Notes: generated by a model from the letters alone, not told the origin. A stretch of DNA of 8,477 bases from Deltaproteobacteria bacterium (GCA_025357175.1 JANXPS010000174.1:1-8477); one strand, 5' to 3'. Shown: positions 1 to 6,909, counted from the stretch's first letter. Program-made: numbers and translations.

Positions 1-104
1 AGATGTTCGGGCTCGACCTGCGCGTGCCCCCGCTCGGACGCCATCCGGACGGCGTCGTTCAACGCCTCCTGCGATTTGACCGTCATCCTGTCGATCGGCA
101 CCAT
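1..104 (-). CDS. clpB: ClpB disaggregase, N-terminal fragment (runs off window edge)
   Basis: Only 34 full codons are visible, starting at the ATG read from 104 to 102. The peptide begins MVPIDRMTVKSQEAL and continues through an ERGH segment to VEPEH, which is the classic start of the ClpB/Hsp104 N-terminal Clp repeat domain. ClpB is a cytosolic hexameric AAA+ ATPase that pulls polypeptides out of aggregates together with DnaK; this role comes from the family, since none of the ATPase is in view. The start sits 13 nt after the degP stop. An AAGGGA sequence overlapping that stop acts as a plausible ribosome site about 9 nt away. A second in-frame ATG six codons later (86-84) is an alternative start, but the first fits the spacing better. 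It is the last gene of the htpX-to-clpB run. Confidence 0.86.
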   Translation of the reverse strand, partial: MVPIDRMTVKSQEALNDAVRMASERGHAQVEPEH

Positions 105-117
105 GCGCGTCGGTCCC

Positions 118-1614
118 TTACTTGTTCTTCACGGCGATGAAGATGCGCGCTTCGCCACGCTCCACCAGGAACATCGTGACCTTGTTGCCCTTCGACTGGT
201 TGACCGCCTTCGTGAACTCGGCCACGTTCGCGACCGGCTGGCGGTTGACCTGCCGGACGATATCGCCCTGCTCGAACCCCGCATCGTCACCGGCGCCGCC
301 CTCCTGGACCGACACGACGATCACGCCTTTCCGGTTGTCGGTGTTCAGCTGCCGCGCGATCTCGGGCGTGATGTCCTGGATTGAGATGCCCAGCCGCTTG
401 ATCGCGTCGCTATCGGGTTCGGCGGATCCGCCTTTTTCCGGGGATGCGCCTTCCATTTCGGTCAGCGTGACGGGGAGAGTCAGTTCCTTCCCGTCCCGGA
501 CCACCCTGACCTCGACCTTGCTGCCCGGCCGGGTCGCCGCCACGATCTGGGGCAGTTCGTGCTCGGCCACGACCGTCTTGCCGTCGAAGGCGACGATCAC
601 GTCGCCGGACTTGATTCCCGCCTTTTCTGCAGGGCCGTCCTTCGTGGTGTCGGCGACCAGCACGCCCTTGCCGCCGGGCACGTTGAGCGACTCGGCCATT
701 TCGGGTGTCAGCTTCTGGATGTGGACGCCGAGCCAGCCTCGGGTCACCTTTCCCTTGTCCTTCAACTGTCCCATGACGGAACGCGCCATGTCGATCGGAG
801 TGGCGAATCCGATCCCCTGGCCGCCCTGCACGATGGCAGTGTTGATGCCGACCACCTCGCCCTTGAGGTTGAACAGGGGGCCGCCGGAATTCCCGGGGTT
901 GATCGACGCGTCGGTCTGGATGAAATCGTCGTAAGGTCCGGATCCGATGATCCGTCCCTTCGCGCTGACGATGCCCGCCGTGACGGTGTGTCCCAACCCG
1001 AACGGATTGCCGATCGCAACCACCCACTCTCCGACCTCGAGGTGAGCGGAATCACCCAGCTGCACGTAGGTCAGTTTCGATTTCGGCTTGATCTTGATGA
1101 GCGCGATGTCGGTCTTGGTGTCGTTGCCGATGACCGTCGCCTTGTACTCGCTTTGGTCGAGCAGCGTGACGGTGACCTCGTCGGCGTTCTCGACGACGTG
1201 GTTGTTGGTCAGGATGTAGCCGTCGGCCGAGACGATGAAGCCGGAGCCGAGACTCTTGCGCTTCTGCTCGCGCGGAACTGCGCCTCCACCTCCGCCACGG
1301 CCGCCGAAGAAGTTGTTGAAGAAATCGTCGAACGGATCGCCGTGGCCACCGCCGCCGAAGGGATTGCGCACCATCGGGCGGTTGCCCAGCTTGACGACCT
1401 GCGTCGTGCTTATGTTGACGACCGCCGGGGACACTTCCTTGAACAGCGAAGGGATGTCGATCGGCACCATGCGGGAGATTGCGGCCGGCTCGACCCTGGC
1501 CGAATCGGGCCCGAAGGCGCTGCAGTGCGGAGAAAGATTCAAGGCCGACGACAGAACCACACCCGCGGCAACCGCCGCCAGCAGCAGGACGATGACCTTG
1601 CCTCTCGATAGCAT
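118..1614 (-). CDS. degP: DegP/HtrA-family periplasmic serine protease (Do-like)
   Basis: This 498-residue protein is an envelope serine protease/chaperone that degrades misfolded exported proteins. A positively charged start (MLSRGK) and a hydrophobic stretch at about 7-25 form a signal peptide or membrane anchor; no clean cleavage site or lipobox is obvious. A trypsin-like domain follows, with the catalytic triad visible as His139 (NNHVV), Asp169 (TDIAL) and Ser243 (GNSGG). A Gly/Phe-rich loop at about 86-111 corresponds to the LA-loop region of DegP. Two PDZ domains lie at roughly 292-383 (starting GWLGV) and 406-496, the usual DegP/DegQ/MucD plan and length. The start is fixed by an excellent GAGG/GGAAGG ribosome site and by the 1-nt overlap TAATG with the preceding DUF1844 gene, which indicates translational coupling. 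clpB follows 13 nt downstream. The family is certain; DegP versus DegQ/MucD naming is not. Confidence 0.96.
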   Translation of the reverse strand: MLSRGKVIVLLLAAVAAGVVLSSALNLSPHCSAFGPDSARVEPAAISRMVPIDIPSLFKEVSPAVVNISTTQVVKLGNRPMVRNPFGGGGHGDPFDDFFNNFFGGRGGGGGAVPREQKRKSLGSGFIVSADGYILTNNHVVENADEVTVTLLDQSEYKATVIGNDTKTDIALIKIKPKSKLTYVQLGDSAHLEVGEWVVAIGNPFGLGHTVTAGIVSAKGRIIGSGPYDDFIQTDASINPGNSGGPLFNLKGEVVGINTAIVQGGQGIGFATPIDMARSVMGQLKDKGKVTRGWLGVHIQKLTPEMAESLNVPGGKGVLVADTTKDGPAEKAGIKSGDVIVAFDGKTVVAEHELPQIVAATRPGSKVEVRVVRDGKELTLPVTLTEMEGASPEKGGSAEPDSDAIKRLGISIQDITPEIARQLNTDNRKGVIVVSVQEGGAGDDAGFEQGDIVRQVNRQPVANVAEFTKAVNQSKGNKVTMFLVERGEARIFIAVKNK

Positions 1615-2087
1615 TATTCCTTCCCTCCTCCAGGTTTTGCGGCGTTCCTGGCCGCCAGGAAACTCATCCGAAGGACGTAAAGCCCCTCGGTCAGCACCCC
1701 GTCCTCTTCCGCCGTCAGGTTTCCCTTGGTTTTTTCCTTGAGCATGCCCATCATGTCGATCGCGTCCTGGGCCGCCGGGAGGTCTACGGCCGACCGCTGG
1801 CCGTCCTCACCCTGGACCATGCCGAGGTGGTGCATCGCGCTGAACTGCAGCGATTGCAGCAGGTCGAGAAAGGCCGGCGGGGCGATGCCCCGTCCATGTT
1901 CGTGCGCGCTTTCCTGCTCCCCGGACGTTTCTCCGGGCACGCCTGCGGAAACCGGCGCATCCGGATGGCCGGCTTCCGGCTTGTCGCCAACCGGTACGGA
2001 GGGCTGCCGTTCGGCCTCCCGCTCTGCGTCGGACATCGATCGCTTGTCGACGACCTTGAAACCCTTGTCCTCGTTCTGATCGCTCAT
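1614..2087 (-). CDS. DUF1844 domain protein
   Basis: A 157-residue protein of unknown biochemical function. Residues 1-70 are hydrophilic and low in complexity (Glu, Pro, Gly and Ser rich, probably disordered), opening with a KGFKVVDKR segment often seen at the start of this family. Residues about 72-145 form the DUF1844 domain: a helix with FLDLLQSLQFSA, then an ID..GMLKEKTKGNLT core and a final helix with LYVLRMSF. There is no signal peptide or membrane helix, so it is probably cytosolic. Its ATG directly abuts the stop of the Clp ATPase gene (TAAATG), and its own stop overlaps the degP start (TAATG). It is thus made in coupling with both neighbours. A role as an accessory or adaptor to the Clp ATPase is an attractive inference with no direct support in the sequence. 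Family assignment is by recognised motif pattern, not search. Confidence 0.85.
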   Translation of the reverse strand: MSDQNEDKGFKVVDKRSMSDAEREAERQPSVPVGDKPEAGHPDAPVSAGVPGETSGEQESAHEHGRGIAPPAFLDLLQSLQFSAMHHLGMVQGEDGQRSAVDLPAAQDAIDMMGMLKEKTKGNLTAEEDGVLTEGLYVLRMSFLAARNAAKPGGGKE

Positions 2088-4358
2088 TTATGCGCCCACC
2101 CTTTCGGTGATGACGGCCACCTCGCCGTTCACCTCGTCGAGATAGAAATGGTCTGTTTCCTTCCAGCGCAGCGTGATCGGCATCTTGACCTTTTCGTCGA
2201 TATGCCGCTTGAGGAACCGGGCGCCGTACTTGACGCTGAAGCCGGTGCGGGCAAGCACGGCCAGGGCGGCTTCCGTGAAATCGAGCGTCTTGCCGTGGGA
2301 GGCCATCGTCCTGCGAAGCGCGCCGAGATAGATGCCCGCGATCTTCTTGACCTCTTCGGCCGACAGCGGCGAGAACACGACGATGTCGTCGAGGCGGTTG
2401 ATGAACTCGGGCGCGAAGCGGTTCTCGACCGCTTTAAGCACGCTTTTCTTGACCGGCTCGAAGTCCTCGGTTCCGGGACCGAACCCCAGCGGCCGCGTCA
2501 GCTTCGACAACTCCTCGGCGCCGAGGTTGCTCGTCATGATGATGATGGCGTCGGAGAAGTAGACCTTCTTGCCTCGCCCGTCCGTCAGCCAACCCTCGTC
2601 GAACACCTGCAGGAACAGGTTGTGCACGTAGGAGTCGGCCTTCTCGATCTCGTCGAGCAGGACGACCGTGTACGGATTGTCCCTGAGCTGGTTGGAAAGG
2701 ATCCCCCCCCGCTCGGAGCCGACGATGCCGCGCGGCATGCCGATGAGCTTGTCGACCGCGAGGTTGCCGTCGCGGTACTCGGACATGTCGATCCGGACCA
2801 TGTGGCGTTCGTCGCCAAACAGGTATTCGGCCAGCGCGCGCGCCATCTCGGTCTTGCCGACCCCCGTGGGGCCCAGGAACAGGAGGACTCCGTCGGGCCG
2901 GTTGAGGTTGGCCTTGAGAGGCCCCTTGTTGAGCCGCAGGGAGCGGGCGACCGAATCGATCGCCTCCTTCTGCCCGACGACCCGCCGCGCGAGCTTTTCC
3001 TCGATGTCGCCGAACCGGTCGAGCACATCCCGCTGGATGACGTCTTCGGGCGTCCGGGTTTCCTCGGCGATGACGTAGAGGACATCGGCCGGCGTCACAA
3101 CCTTTTCTTCGCCGCCGCGCATCTCGGCGCGGACGCATGCGGTGTCGAGCCAGTTGATGACCTTGTCGGGAAGGCGCAGCGAGCGGGCATACCGCTCGGA
3201 CATCGACAGGGCGAGGTCGATCGCCCCGTCCTCGACCGTCACGCCGTAGTTGGCCTCGAGACGCGGCTTGAGACCGACGAGGATGTCGCGGGCGTCGTCG
3301 AGCGTCGGCTCTTCGATCCTGACGACCCGGAAGCGGCGGGCCAGCGCCTCGTCCTCCTGGATGATCTCCTTGAATTCGGTGGCGGTCGTGGCGCCGATGA
3401 TCTGCAGTTCGCCGCGCGCGAGACTCGACTTGAAGATGTTGGCCGCGTCGGAGGGCACGCCCTGGGCCGAACCGGCCCCGACGATCGTGTGCGCCTCGTC
3501 GATGAAGAGGATGAGGTTCTTCCGCTCCTTGACCTCGGCGATCACCTTTTCGATCCGGTCCTCGAACATGCCGCGGAAAACGGTGCCGGCGACGACCGTG
3601 TTCATCTGCAGGTTGACGATCTGGTGGCTGCGCAGCCGTTCGGGAATCCGGTGCGGTTCGTATTCGAGCCGCATCGCGAGCCCCTCCGCGACGGCGGTCT
3701 TGCCCACCCCCGGGTCTCCGATGATCATGACCGAGTTGCTTCGGTCCTTGTGGCAGAGGTATTCGACGATCCGGTCGATCTCCTTGTCGCGGCCGATGAT
3801 CGGGGGAATCCGCCCCTCGCGCGCAAGCTGGTTGAGGTTGACGGCGAACGTCTTCAGGTTCGGAGGCAGTTCGTAGCGCTTGCGAACCTCCTCGACCTTT
3901 TCCTCGCGGCTGCGAAGCTGCCCGGCGAAGCGCGACAGTGCCGCGCCGGGGTCGAGTCCGTATCCCTTGAGAATGCGCGCGGGGATGGAGTGCACCTCGT
4001 GGAAAATCCCGAGGAAGATGTCCTCGGCGTCGATGTTCGGCCGCCGGTTGCGCTGGGCGGTTTCCCAGGCGACCCGGAAGACCTGCTTGGTCGCGGGTGG
4101 CACCTTGAGTCCCACGCCTAGGTACTGGCGGGAGATGTTGAGGTGCTCGTTGACCGAGTAGAGGACGGCGTCCACATCGAGACCGATCGACGCCATCAGT
4201 TCGGCGAAGGTGGCTTTTTCTTCGACCGCGAACGCGATAAACAGATGTTCAAGCCCGAGGTAGTAGTGGTGGCGGCGCTGCGACTCCTCGATCGCGGCGT
4301 TGAGCACCCGGTGCCCCGAGTCGGAAAGTTTTTCGCGGTAAAAAGATATTTCCATCAT
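2088..4358 (-). CDS. ClpA/ClpC-type AAA+ unfoldase with two ATPase rings and a variant pore loop
   Basis: A 756-residue Hsp100 protein expected to unfold proteins by ATP-driven threading. The N-terminal Clp repeat domain covers about 1-145. Ring D1 has Walker A GDPGVGKT (214-221), Walker B ending FIDEAH (285-290) and an Arg-finger region EALARRF. Ring D2 has Walker A GPTGVGKT (496-503), Walker B VVLLDE (565-570), FINRLD (652-657) and a C-terminal GAR sensor (712-714). There is no coiled-coil middle domain, so it is ClpA-like rather than ClpB. LGF at 624-626 occupies the place of the ClpP-docking IGL/LGF loop, yet LPDKVINWLDTAC and FDEGWL resemble ClpV. Two pore loops differ from family norms: D1 has VFRG for KYRG, and D2 has GIVG (544-547) where GYVG is expected. 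The start is the first of two adjacent ATGs after a GAGGGGATAGG stretch; it lies 48 nt past htpX. Exact subfamily is uncertain. Confidence 0.93.
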   Translation of the reverse strand: MMEISFYREKLSDSGHRVLNAAIEESQRRHHYYLGLEHLFIAFAVEEKATFAELMASIGLDVDAVLYSVNEHLNISRQYLGVGLKVPPATKQVFRVAWETAQRNRRPNIDAEDIFLGIFHEVHSIPARILKGYGLDPGAALSRFAGQLRSREEKVEEVRKRYELPPNLKTFAVNLNQLAREGRIPPIIGRDKEIDRIVEYLCHKDRSNSVMIIGDPGVGKTAVAEGLAMRLEYEPHRIPERLRSHQIVNLQMNTVVAGTVFRGMFEDRIEKVIAEVKERKNLILFIDEAHTIVGAGSAQGVPSDAANIFKSSLARGELQIIGATTATEFKEIIQEDEALARRFRVVRIEEPTLDDARDILVGLKPRLEANYGVTVEDGAIDLALSMSERYARSLRLPDKVINWLDTACVRAEMRGGEEKVVTPADVLYVIAEETRTPEDVIQRDVLDRFGDIEEKLARRVVGQKEAIDSVARSLRLNKGPLKANLNRPDGVLLFLGPTGVGKTEMARALAEYLFGDERHMVRIDMSEYRDGNLAVDKLIGMPRGIVGSERGGILSNQLRDNPYTVVLLDEIEKADSYVHNLFLQVFDEGWLTDGRGKKVYFSDAIIIMTSNLGAEELSKLTRPLGFGPGTEDFEPVKKSVLKAVENRFAPEFINRLDDIVVFSPLSAEEVKKIAGIYLGALRRTMASHGKTLDFTEAALAVLARTGFSVKYGARFLKRHIDEKVKMPITLRWKETDHFYLDEVNGEVAVITERVGA

Positions 4359-4406
4359 TTTGCGTACCTATCCCCTCTGCGTCTGCCGTTCCTGTACGAA
4401 AACCAC

Positions 4407-5273
4407 CTACCTCGTTGCCCCGCCCGCCGCCATGGCCCGAAGACGCTCGACCCGATCCTCGACCGGCGGATGGGTGCTGAACAGGCCGGCGATGCCGCCG
4501 GCCGAAAGCGGGTTGACGATGAAAAGGTGCGCCGTCGCGGGACCGGCCCCCTCGAGCGGCATGTTCACCGAAACGCCCGAAATTCGCTGAAGCGCGCGGG
4601 CCAGCGCCAGCGGGTTGCCGCAGAGGCGGGCTCCCTCGGCGTCGGCCAGATATTCGCGCGAGCGGGATATGCCCATCTGGATCAGCATCGCGCCCAGGGG
4701 CGCGAGGATCGCCAGCAGGAGCATGCCCACGACGCCGCCCCCCTCGCCGTCCCGGTCGCGGCCGCCGCCGAAGAAGGCCGCGAACTGCGCCATGTGGGCG
4801 ATCATCATGATGGCGCCGGCAAGCGTCGCTGCGACCGTGCCGATCAGGATGTCGCGGTTGCGCACGTGCCCCATCTCGTGCGCCAGCACCGCCTCGAGTT
4901 CATCCTCGGGCAGCAGGCGCAGGATTCCCTCGGTTGCGGCGACGGCAGCGTGTTCGGGATTCCGGCCGGTCGCGAAAGCGTTGGGGGAATCGCCCGGAAT
5001 CACGCAAACCCTGGGCATCGGGGTCCCTGCAGCCGTCGCCAGCCGGTGCACGATCGCGTGCAGACGGGGCGCTTCCGACTCGGGAACTTCGCGGGCTCCG
5101 TACATCTTCAGCACGATCGAGTCGGAAAACCAGTAGGACCCGACGTTCATCACGACCGCCATGAAGAACGCGATCATCATGCCGCCCTGTCCCCCGACCG
5201 CCCGCCCGATCAGCAGGAAGAGCGCGGTGAGCGCCGCGAGAAGAAATGCCGTTTTAATCGTGTTTCCGAACAT
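4407..5273 (-). CDS. htpX: HtpX-like inner-membrane zinc metalloprotease (peptidase M48)
   Basis: A 288-residue protease that cleaves damaged or misfolded membrane proteins with an active site on the cytosolic side. Two N-terminal membrane helices lie at about 5-26 and 31-50. The zinc site is HEMGH (His132, Glu133, His136), with the third ligand Glu207 in SREYLAD; two further hydrophobic segments at about 142-168 and 180-201 lie between them. The conserved FSTHPP motif (265-270) and a PNAFATGR segment (97-104) confirm the family, and the length matches typical HtpX. The open frame extends 17 codons further upstream, but the start chosen here at 5273 gives MFGNTIKTAF, the usual HtpX beginning. 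It is preceded by a near-perfect AAGGAGAT ribosome site with 9-nt spacing; the longer start has none. A promoter-like TATAAT and a leader hairpin lie directly upstream. It heads the tight run leading to clpB. Confidence 0.96.
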   Translation of the reverse strand: MFGNTIKTAFLLAALTALFLLIGRAVGGQGGMMIAFFMAVVMNVGSYWFSDSIVLKMYGAREVPESEAPRLHAIVHRLATAAGTPMPRVCVIPGDSPNAFATGRNPEHAAVAATEGILRLLPEDELEAVLAHEMGHVRNRDILIGTVAATLAGAIMMIAHMAQFAAFFGGGRDRDGEGGGVVGMLLLAILAPLGAMLIQMGISRSREYLADAEGARLCGNPLALARALQRISGVSVNMPLEGAGPATAHLFIVNPLSAGGIAGLFSTHPPVEDRVERLRAMAAGGATR

Positions 5274-5282
5274 TTTCGCGAT

Positions 5283-5288
5283 CTCCTT
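5283..5288 (-). promoter_or_regulatory. Ribosome binding site deciding the htpX start
   Basis: AAGGAG on the minus strand, 9 nt before the ATG at 5273. It settles the choice between this start and an in-frame ATG 51 nt further upstream, which overlaps the TATAAT box and has no ribosome site. Confidence 0.85.
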
Positions 5289-5289
5289 C

Positions 5290-5307
5290 GGCAGGTTTCC
5301 ACCTGCC
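5290..5307 (-). promoter_or_regulatory. Leader hairpin before the htpX ribosome site
   Basis: The minus strand reads GGCAGGT-GGAA-ACCTGCC: a perfect 7-bp stem closed by a GGAA loop, which fits the stable GNRA tetraloop pattern. It ends one base before the AAGGAG ribosome site of htpX and lies downstream of the TATAAT box, so it would be in the 5' leader of a transcript from that promoter. No T-run follows, so it is not a standard intrinsic terminator. Possible roles are transcript stabilisation or control of translation (inference). Confidence 0.6.
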
Positions 5308-5323
5308 CCCCTATATCGATTCA

Positions 5324-5350
5324 ATTATACCCCGCGAGGATGCCTGCCAA
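5324..5350 (-). promoter_or_regulatory. Candidate sigma-70-type promoter for htpX and the downstream genes
   Basis: On the minus strand a consensus TATAAT occupies 5329-5324. TTGGCA, five of six matches to TTGACA, occupies 5350-5345, giving a short 15-nt spacer. It is in the 89-nt dnaJ-htpX gap, in an AT-rich patch that stands out from the GC-rich surroundings. Transcription would start near 5317 and give a leader of about 45 nt. The -10 box is convincing; the tight spacer makes the -35 assignment weaker. No heat-shock sigma-32 pattern was seen here. Confidence 0.5.
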
Positions 5351-5362
5351 AGACCGCCCCCC

Positions 5363-6358
5363 TCAGTTCCAACCGCCCCGCACGTCGGTCTCCTCGAAGG
5401 GCACGATCCGTTCGGCCAGTTTCGCCAGTTCTTCGGAGGGCGTCTGCGGCACGACGACCTGCAGCACCAGGTACTGGTCCCCCCGCTCGTTGCCGCCGGG
5501 CGTCGGAACGCCCTTGCCCCTGAGCCGCATCTTCCGGCCGCTCGAGGATCCCGGCGGAATCGTCACCGTCACCGGACCGTCGATCGTGGGCACGTCGATC
5601 CTGGCGCCCCTGATCGCCTCGGAGACGCGGATCGGCACGTCGAGGGAAATATCGTTGCCGTCGCGACGGAAATACGGGTGCGGGCGCATTCGCAGGCGAA
5701 GCAGAAGGTCGCCGTTGGAGCGCCCCTCGGCCTCGCCCCCCTTTCCCTGGATGCGGATCTTGGAACCGTCCTGCGCACCGGCGGGAATCTTCACCTTGAT
5801 CCGTTCCTCGACAGGCGAATAACCGGCGCCGTAGCACTTCGGGCACCCTTTCCGCCCCGCGCGCCCGGTCCCTCCGCACGCGGTGCAGGGTCTTGGACGG
5901 CTGAACACCACTTCGCGGACCGCACCGCGCGCCATGTCGAGAAAGTCGATCTGAAGCTCCATCTCCAGGTCGTCGGCCGGAATGCTCCCGCGCCCGAAGC
6001 CCCGGTTGCCGCCGCCGCGGTTGAGCAGGTCGCCCAGCAGATCCTCGAAACCCACCGTTTCGGTCTGCGAATAGCCGCCACCGGGGGGAAAGCCGAACGG
6101 ACCGCCCTGGAAGCCACCCGGTCCGCCCCCGGTGAAGGCGCCATGGCGCATCGCGTCGTACTCGGCGCGCTTCTTCCCGTCGGAAAGCACCTCGTTGGCC
6201 TCGTTCACTTCCTTGAACTTGCCTTCGGCCGCCTTGTCGCCCGGGTTGTAGTCGGGGTGGTATTTTTTCGCAAGCTTCCGGTACGCCTTGCGGATCTCGT
6301 CCTCGGACGCGCTCTCCGCGACGCCCAGAAGCTTGTAATATTCCTTTTTCGGGTCCAT
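5363..6358 (-). CDS. dnaJ: DnaJ-type J-protein with a half-size zinc finger
   Basis: A 331-residue co-chaperone that delivers clients to DnaK and stimulates its ATPase. The J-domain spans about 5-70 with the essential HPD at 34-36. A Gly/Phe-rich linker follows at about 77-96. Residues 130-310 hold the two beta-rich client-binding domains (CTD I and II), with characteristic IPAGAQDG and IPPGSSSG segments. The zinc region has only two cysteine pairs, CTAC (158-161) and CPKC (172-175), against four CxxCxGxG repeats in standard DnaJ. It is therefore intermediate between class A DnaJ and zinc-free class B CbpA. The protein is shorter than E. coli DnaJ (about 376 residues) mainly for this reason. 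A GAGGAAGG ribosome site sits just before the ATG at 6358. It lies between hsp20 and htpX and probably serves the dnaK of this cluster; cbpA would be a fair alternative name. Confidence 0.94.
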   Translation of the reverse strand: MDPKKEYYKLLGVAESASEDEIRKAYRKLAKKYHPDYNPGDKAAEGKFKEVNEANEVLSDGKKRAEYDAMRHGAFTGGGPGGFQGGPFGFPPGGGYSQTETVGFEDLLGDLLNRGGGNRGFGRGSIPADDLEMELQIDFLDMARGAVREVVFSRPRPCTACGGTGRAGRKGCPKCYGAGYSPVEERIKVKIPAGAQDGSKIRIQGKGGEAEGRSNGDLLLRLRMRPHPYFRRDGNDISLDVPIRVSEAIRGARIDVPTIDGPVTVTIPPGSSSGRKMRLRGKGVPTPGGNERGDQYLVLQVVVPQTPSEELAKLAERIVPFEETDVRGGWN

Positions 6359-6429
6359 CGACCTTCCTCGCTTGACCCCGGGATTCGGGCGTATCGGGGG
6401 CTCCGACTTGATAAGGCGGATGCCCCGTT

Positions 6430-6690
6430 AATCCTAGGCTACGCGGGAGGGGGCCGCCGGCTCTCGCTCGCCCCTCCTGCTCTCGCTGCGCCGGCCGCCG
6501 CGCCAGCTTACGCCGCCATCCATGGCGTCTTATCCTCCCTATTCGGTCGGCGCCGGCTTGGAGCTCGAATCGACACATAAATGCCGGTGGGTTCTCGCTC
6601 GCCTCCGTTGGCAGCCGCAACACTTCTATCCACCGGCACTTCGCTCAGACCCCCGTCCCGCTCCGCTACGGAAGCAACGGGCATCCGCCC
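6430..6690. repeat. Dispersed-type repeat, long copy (A)
   Basis: Its left end (6430-6455) and right end (6642-6672) match the shorter copy at 7610-7723 in the same orientation: 14 identical bases CGCGGGAGGGGGCC on the left and 30 of 31 on the right, with one inserted G. The middle is about 140 nt longer than in the short copy. Inside are a perfect 9-bp inverted repeat TGCCGGTGG/CCACCGGCA (6582-6590 with 6630-6638) and a palindrome CGCCATCCATGGCG (6514-6527). It codes for nothing recognisable. The outer boundaries are approximate. Confidence 0.6.
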
Positions 6691-6700
6691 CTATAAAGGG

Positions 6701-6728
6701 ACCCCCTGCGACGCTACGCGCCGGGGGT
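6701..6728. repeat. GC-rich hairpin
   Basis: ACCCCCTGCG (6701-6710) pairs with CGCCGGGGGT (6719-6728) with one mismatch around an 8-nt loop. On the minus strand it is followed by CCCTTTATAGGG rather than a T-run, so it is a weak terminator candidate at best. It lies just outside repeat copy A and may belong to it. Confidence 0.45.
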
Positions 6729-6909
6729 GAGCCGGCCAACCACTATGCGTGGCGGGCTCGGGGTTGCTGCCCCCTCAGGCGGAGCGAAGGGTTCAAAGAC
6801 CAGATCCAACCGTTCATGCCTTGTTCTTCCACCGCGCGAAAAGCCCGGGCTCCATTCCTGCGTCGCTCCCGTCGCGGTCGTCGCCCACCCCGGCCTGCGC
6901 AGCATCGCA

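Noticed and set aside
2703..2710. Run of eight C residues inside clp as a possible frameshift
   Set aside because: The reading frame continues correctly through GSERGGILSN on both sides, so no frameshift is present; the run is only a place for sequencing caution.
1827..4121. 764-codon open frame on the plus strand
   Set aside because: It lies antisense to clp and DUF1844, whose protein families are certain. Its product is His/Asp/Arg/Leu-rich with no recognisable domain, typical of the antisense shadow of GC-rich genes.
5274..5324. 17-codon N-terminal extension of htpX
   Set aside because: Its ATG overlaps the TATAAT box and lacks a ribosome site, while the ATG at 5273 has an ideal one and gives the standard HtpX start.
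4143..5822. 559-codon open frame on the plus strand
   Set aside because: It runs antisense across parts of clp, htpX and dnaJ, has no domain and no ribosome site, and covers the htpX promoter region.
6359..6450. Heat-shock sigma-32 promoter or CIRCE/HAIR operator upstream of dnaJ
   Set aside because: CCCCCGATAC resembles a sigma-32 -10 box, but no CTTGAA-like -35 box lies at a proper distance; no CIRCE or HAIR inverted repeat was found anywhere in the gaps.
6780..6812. GGTTCAAAG resembling a tRNA T-arm
   Set aside because: The flanking bases do not form the T stem, and no acceptor stem, anticodon arm or D arm could be assembled around it.
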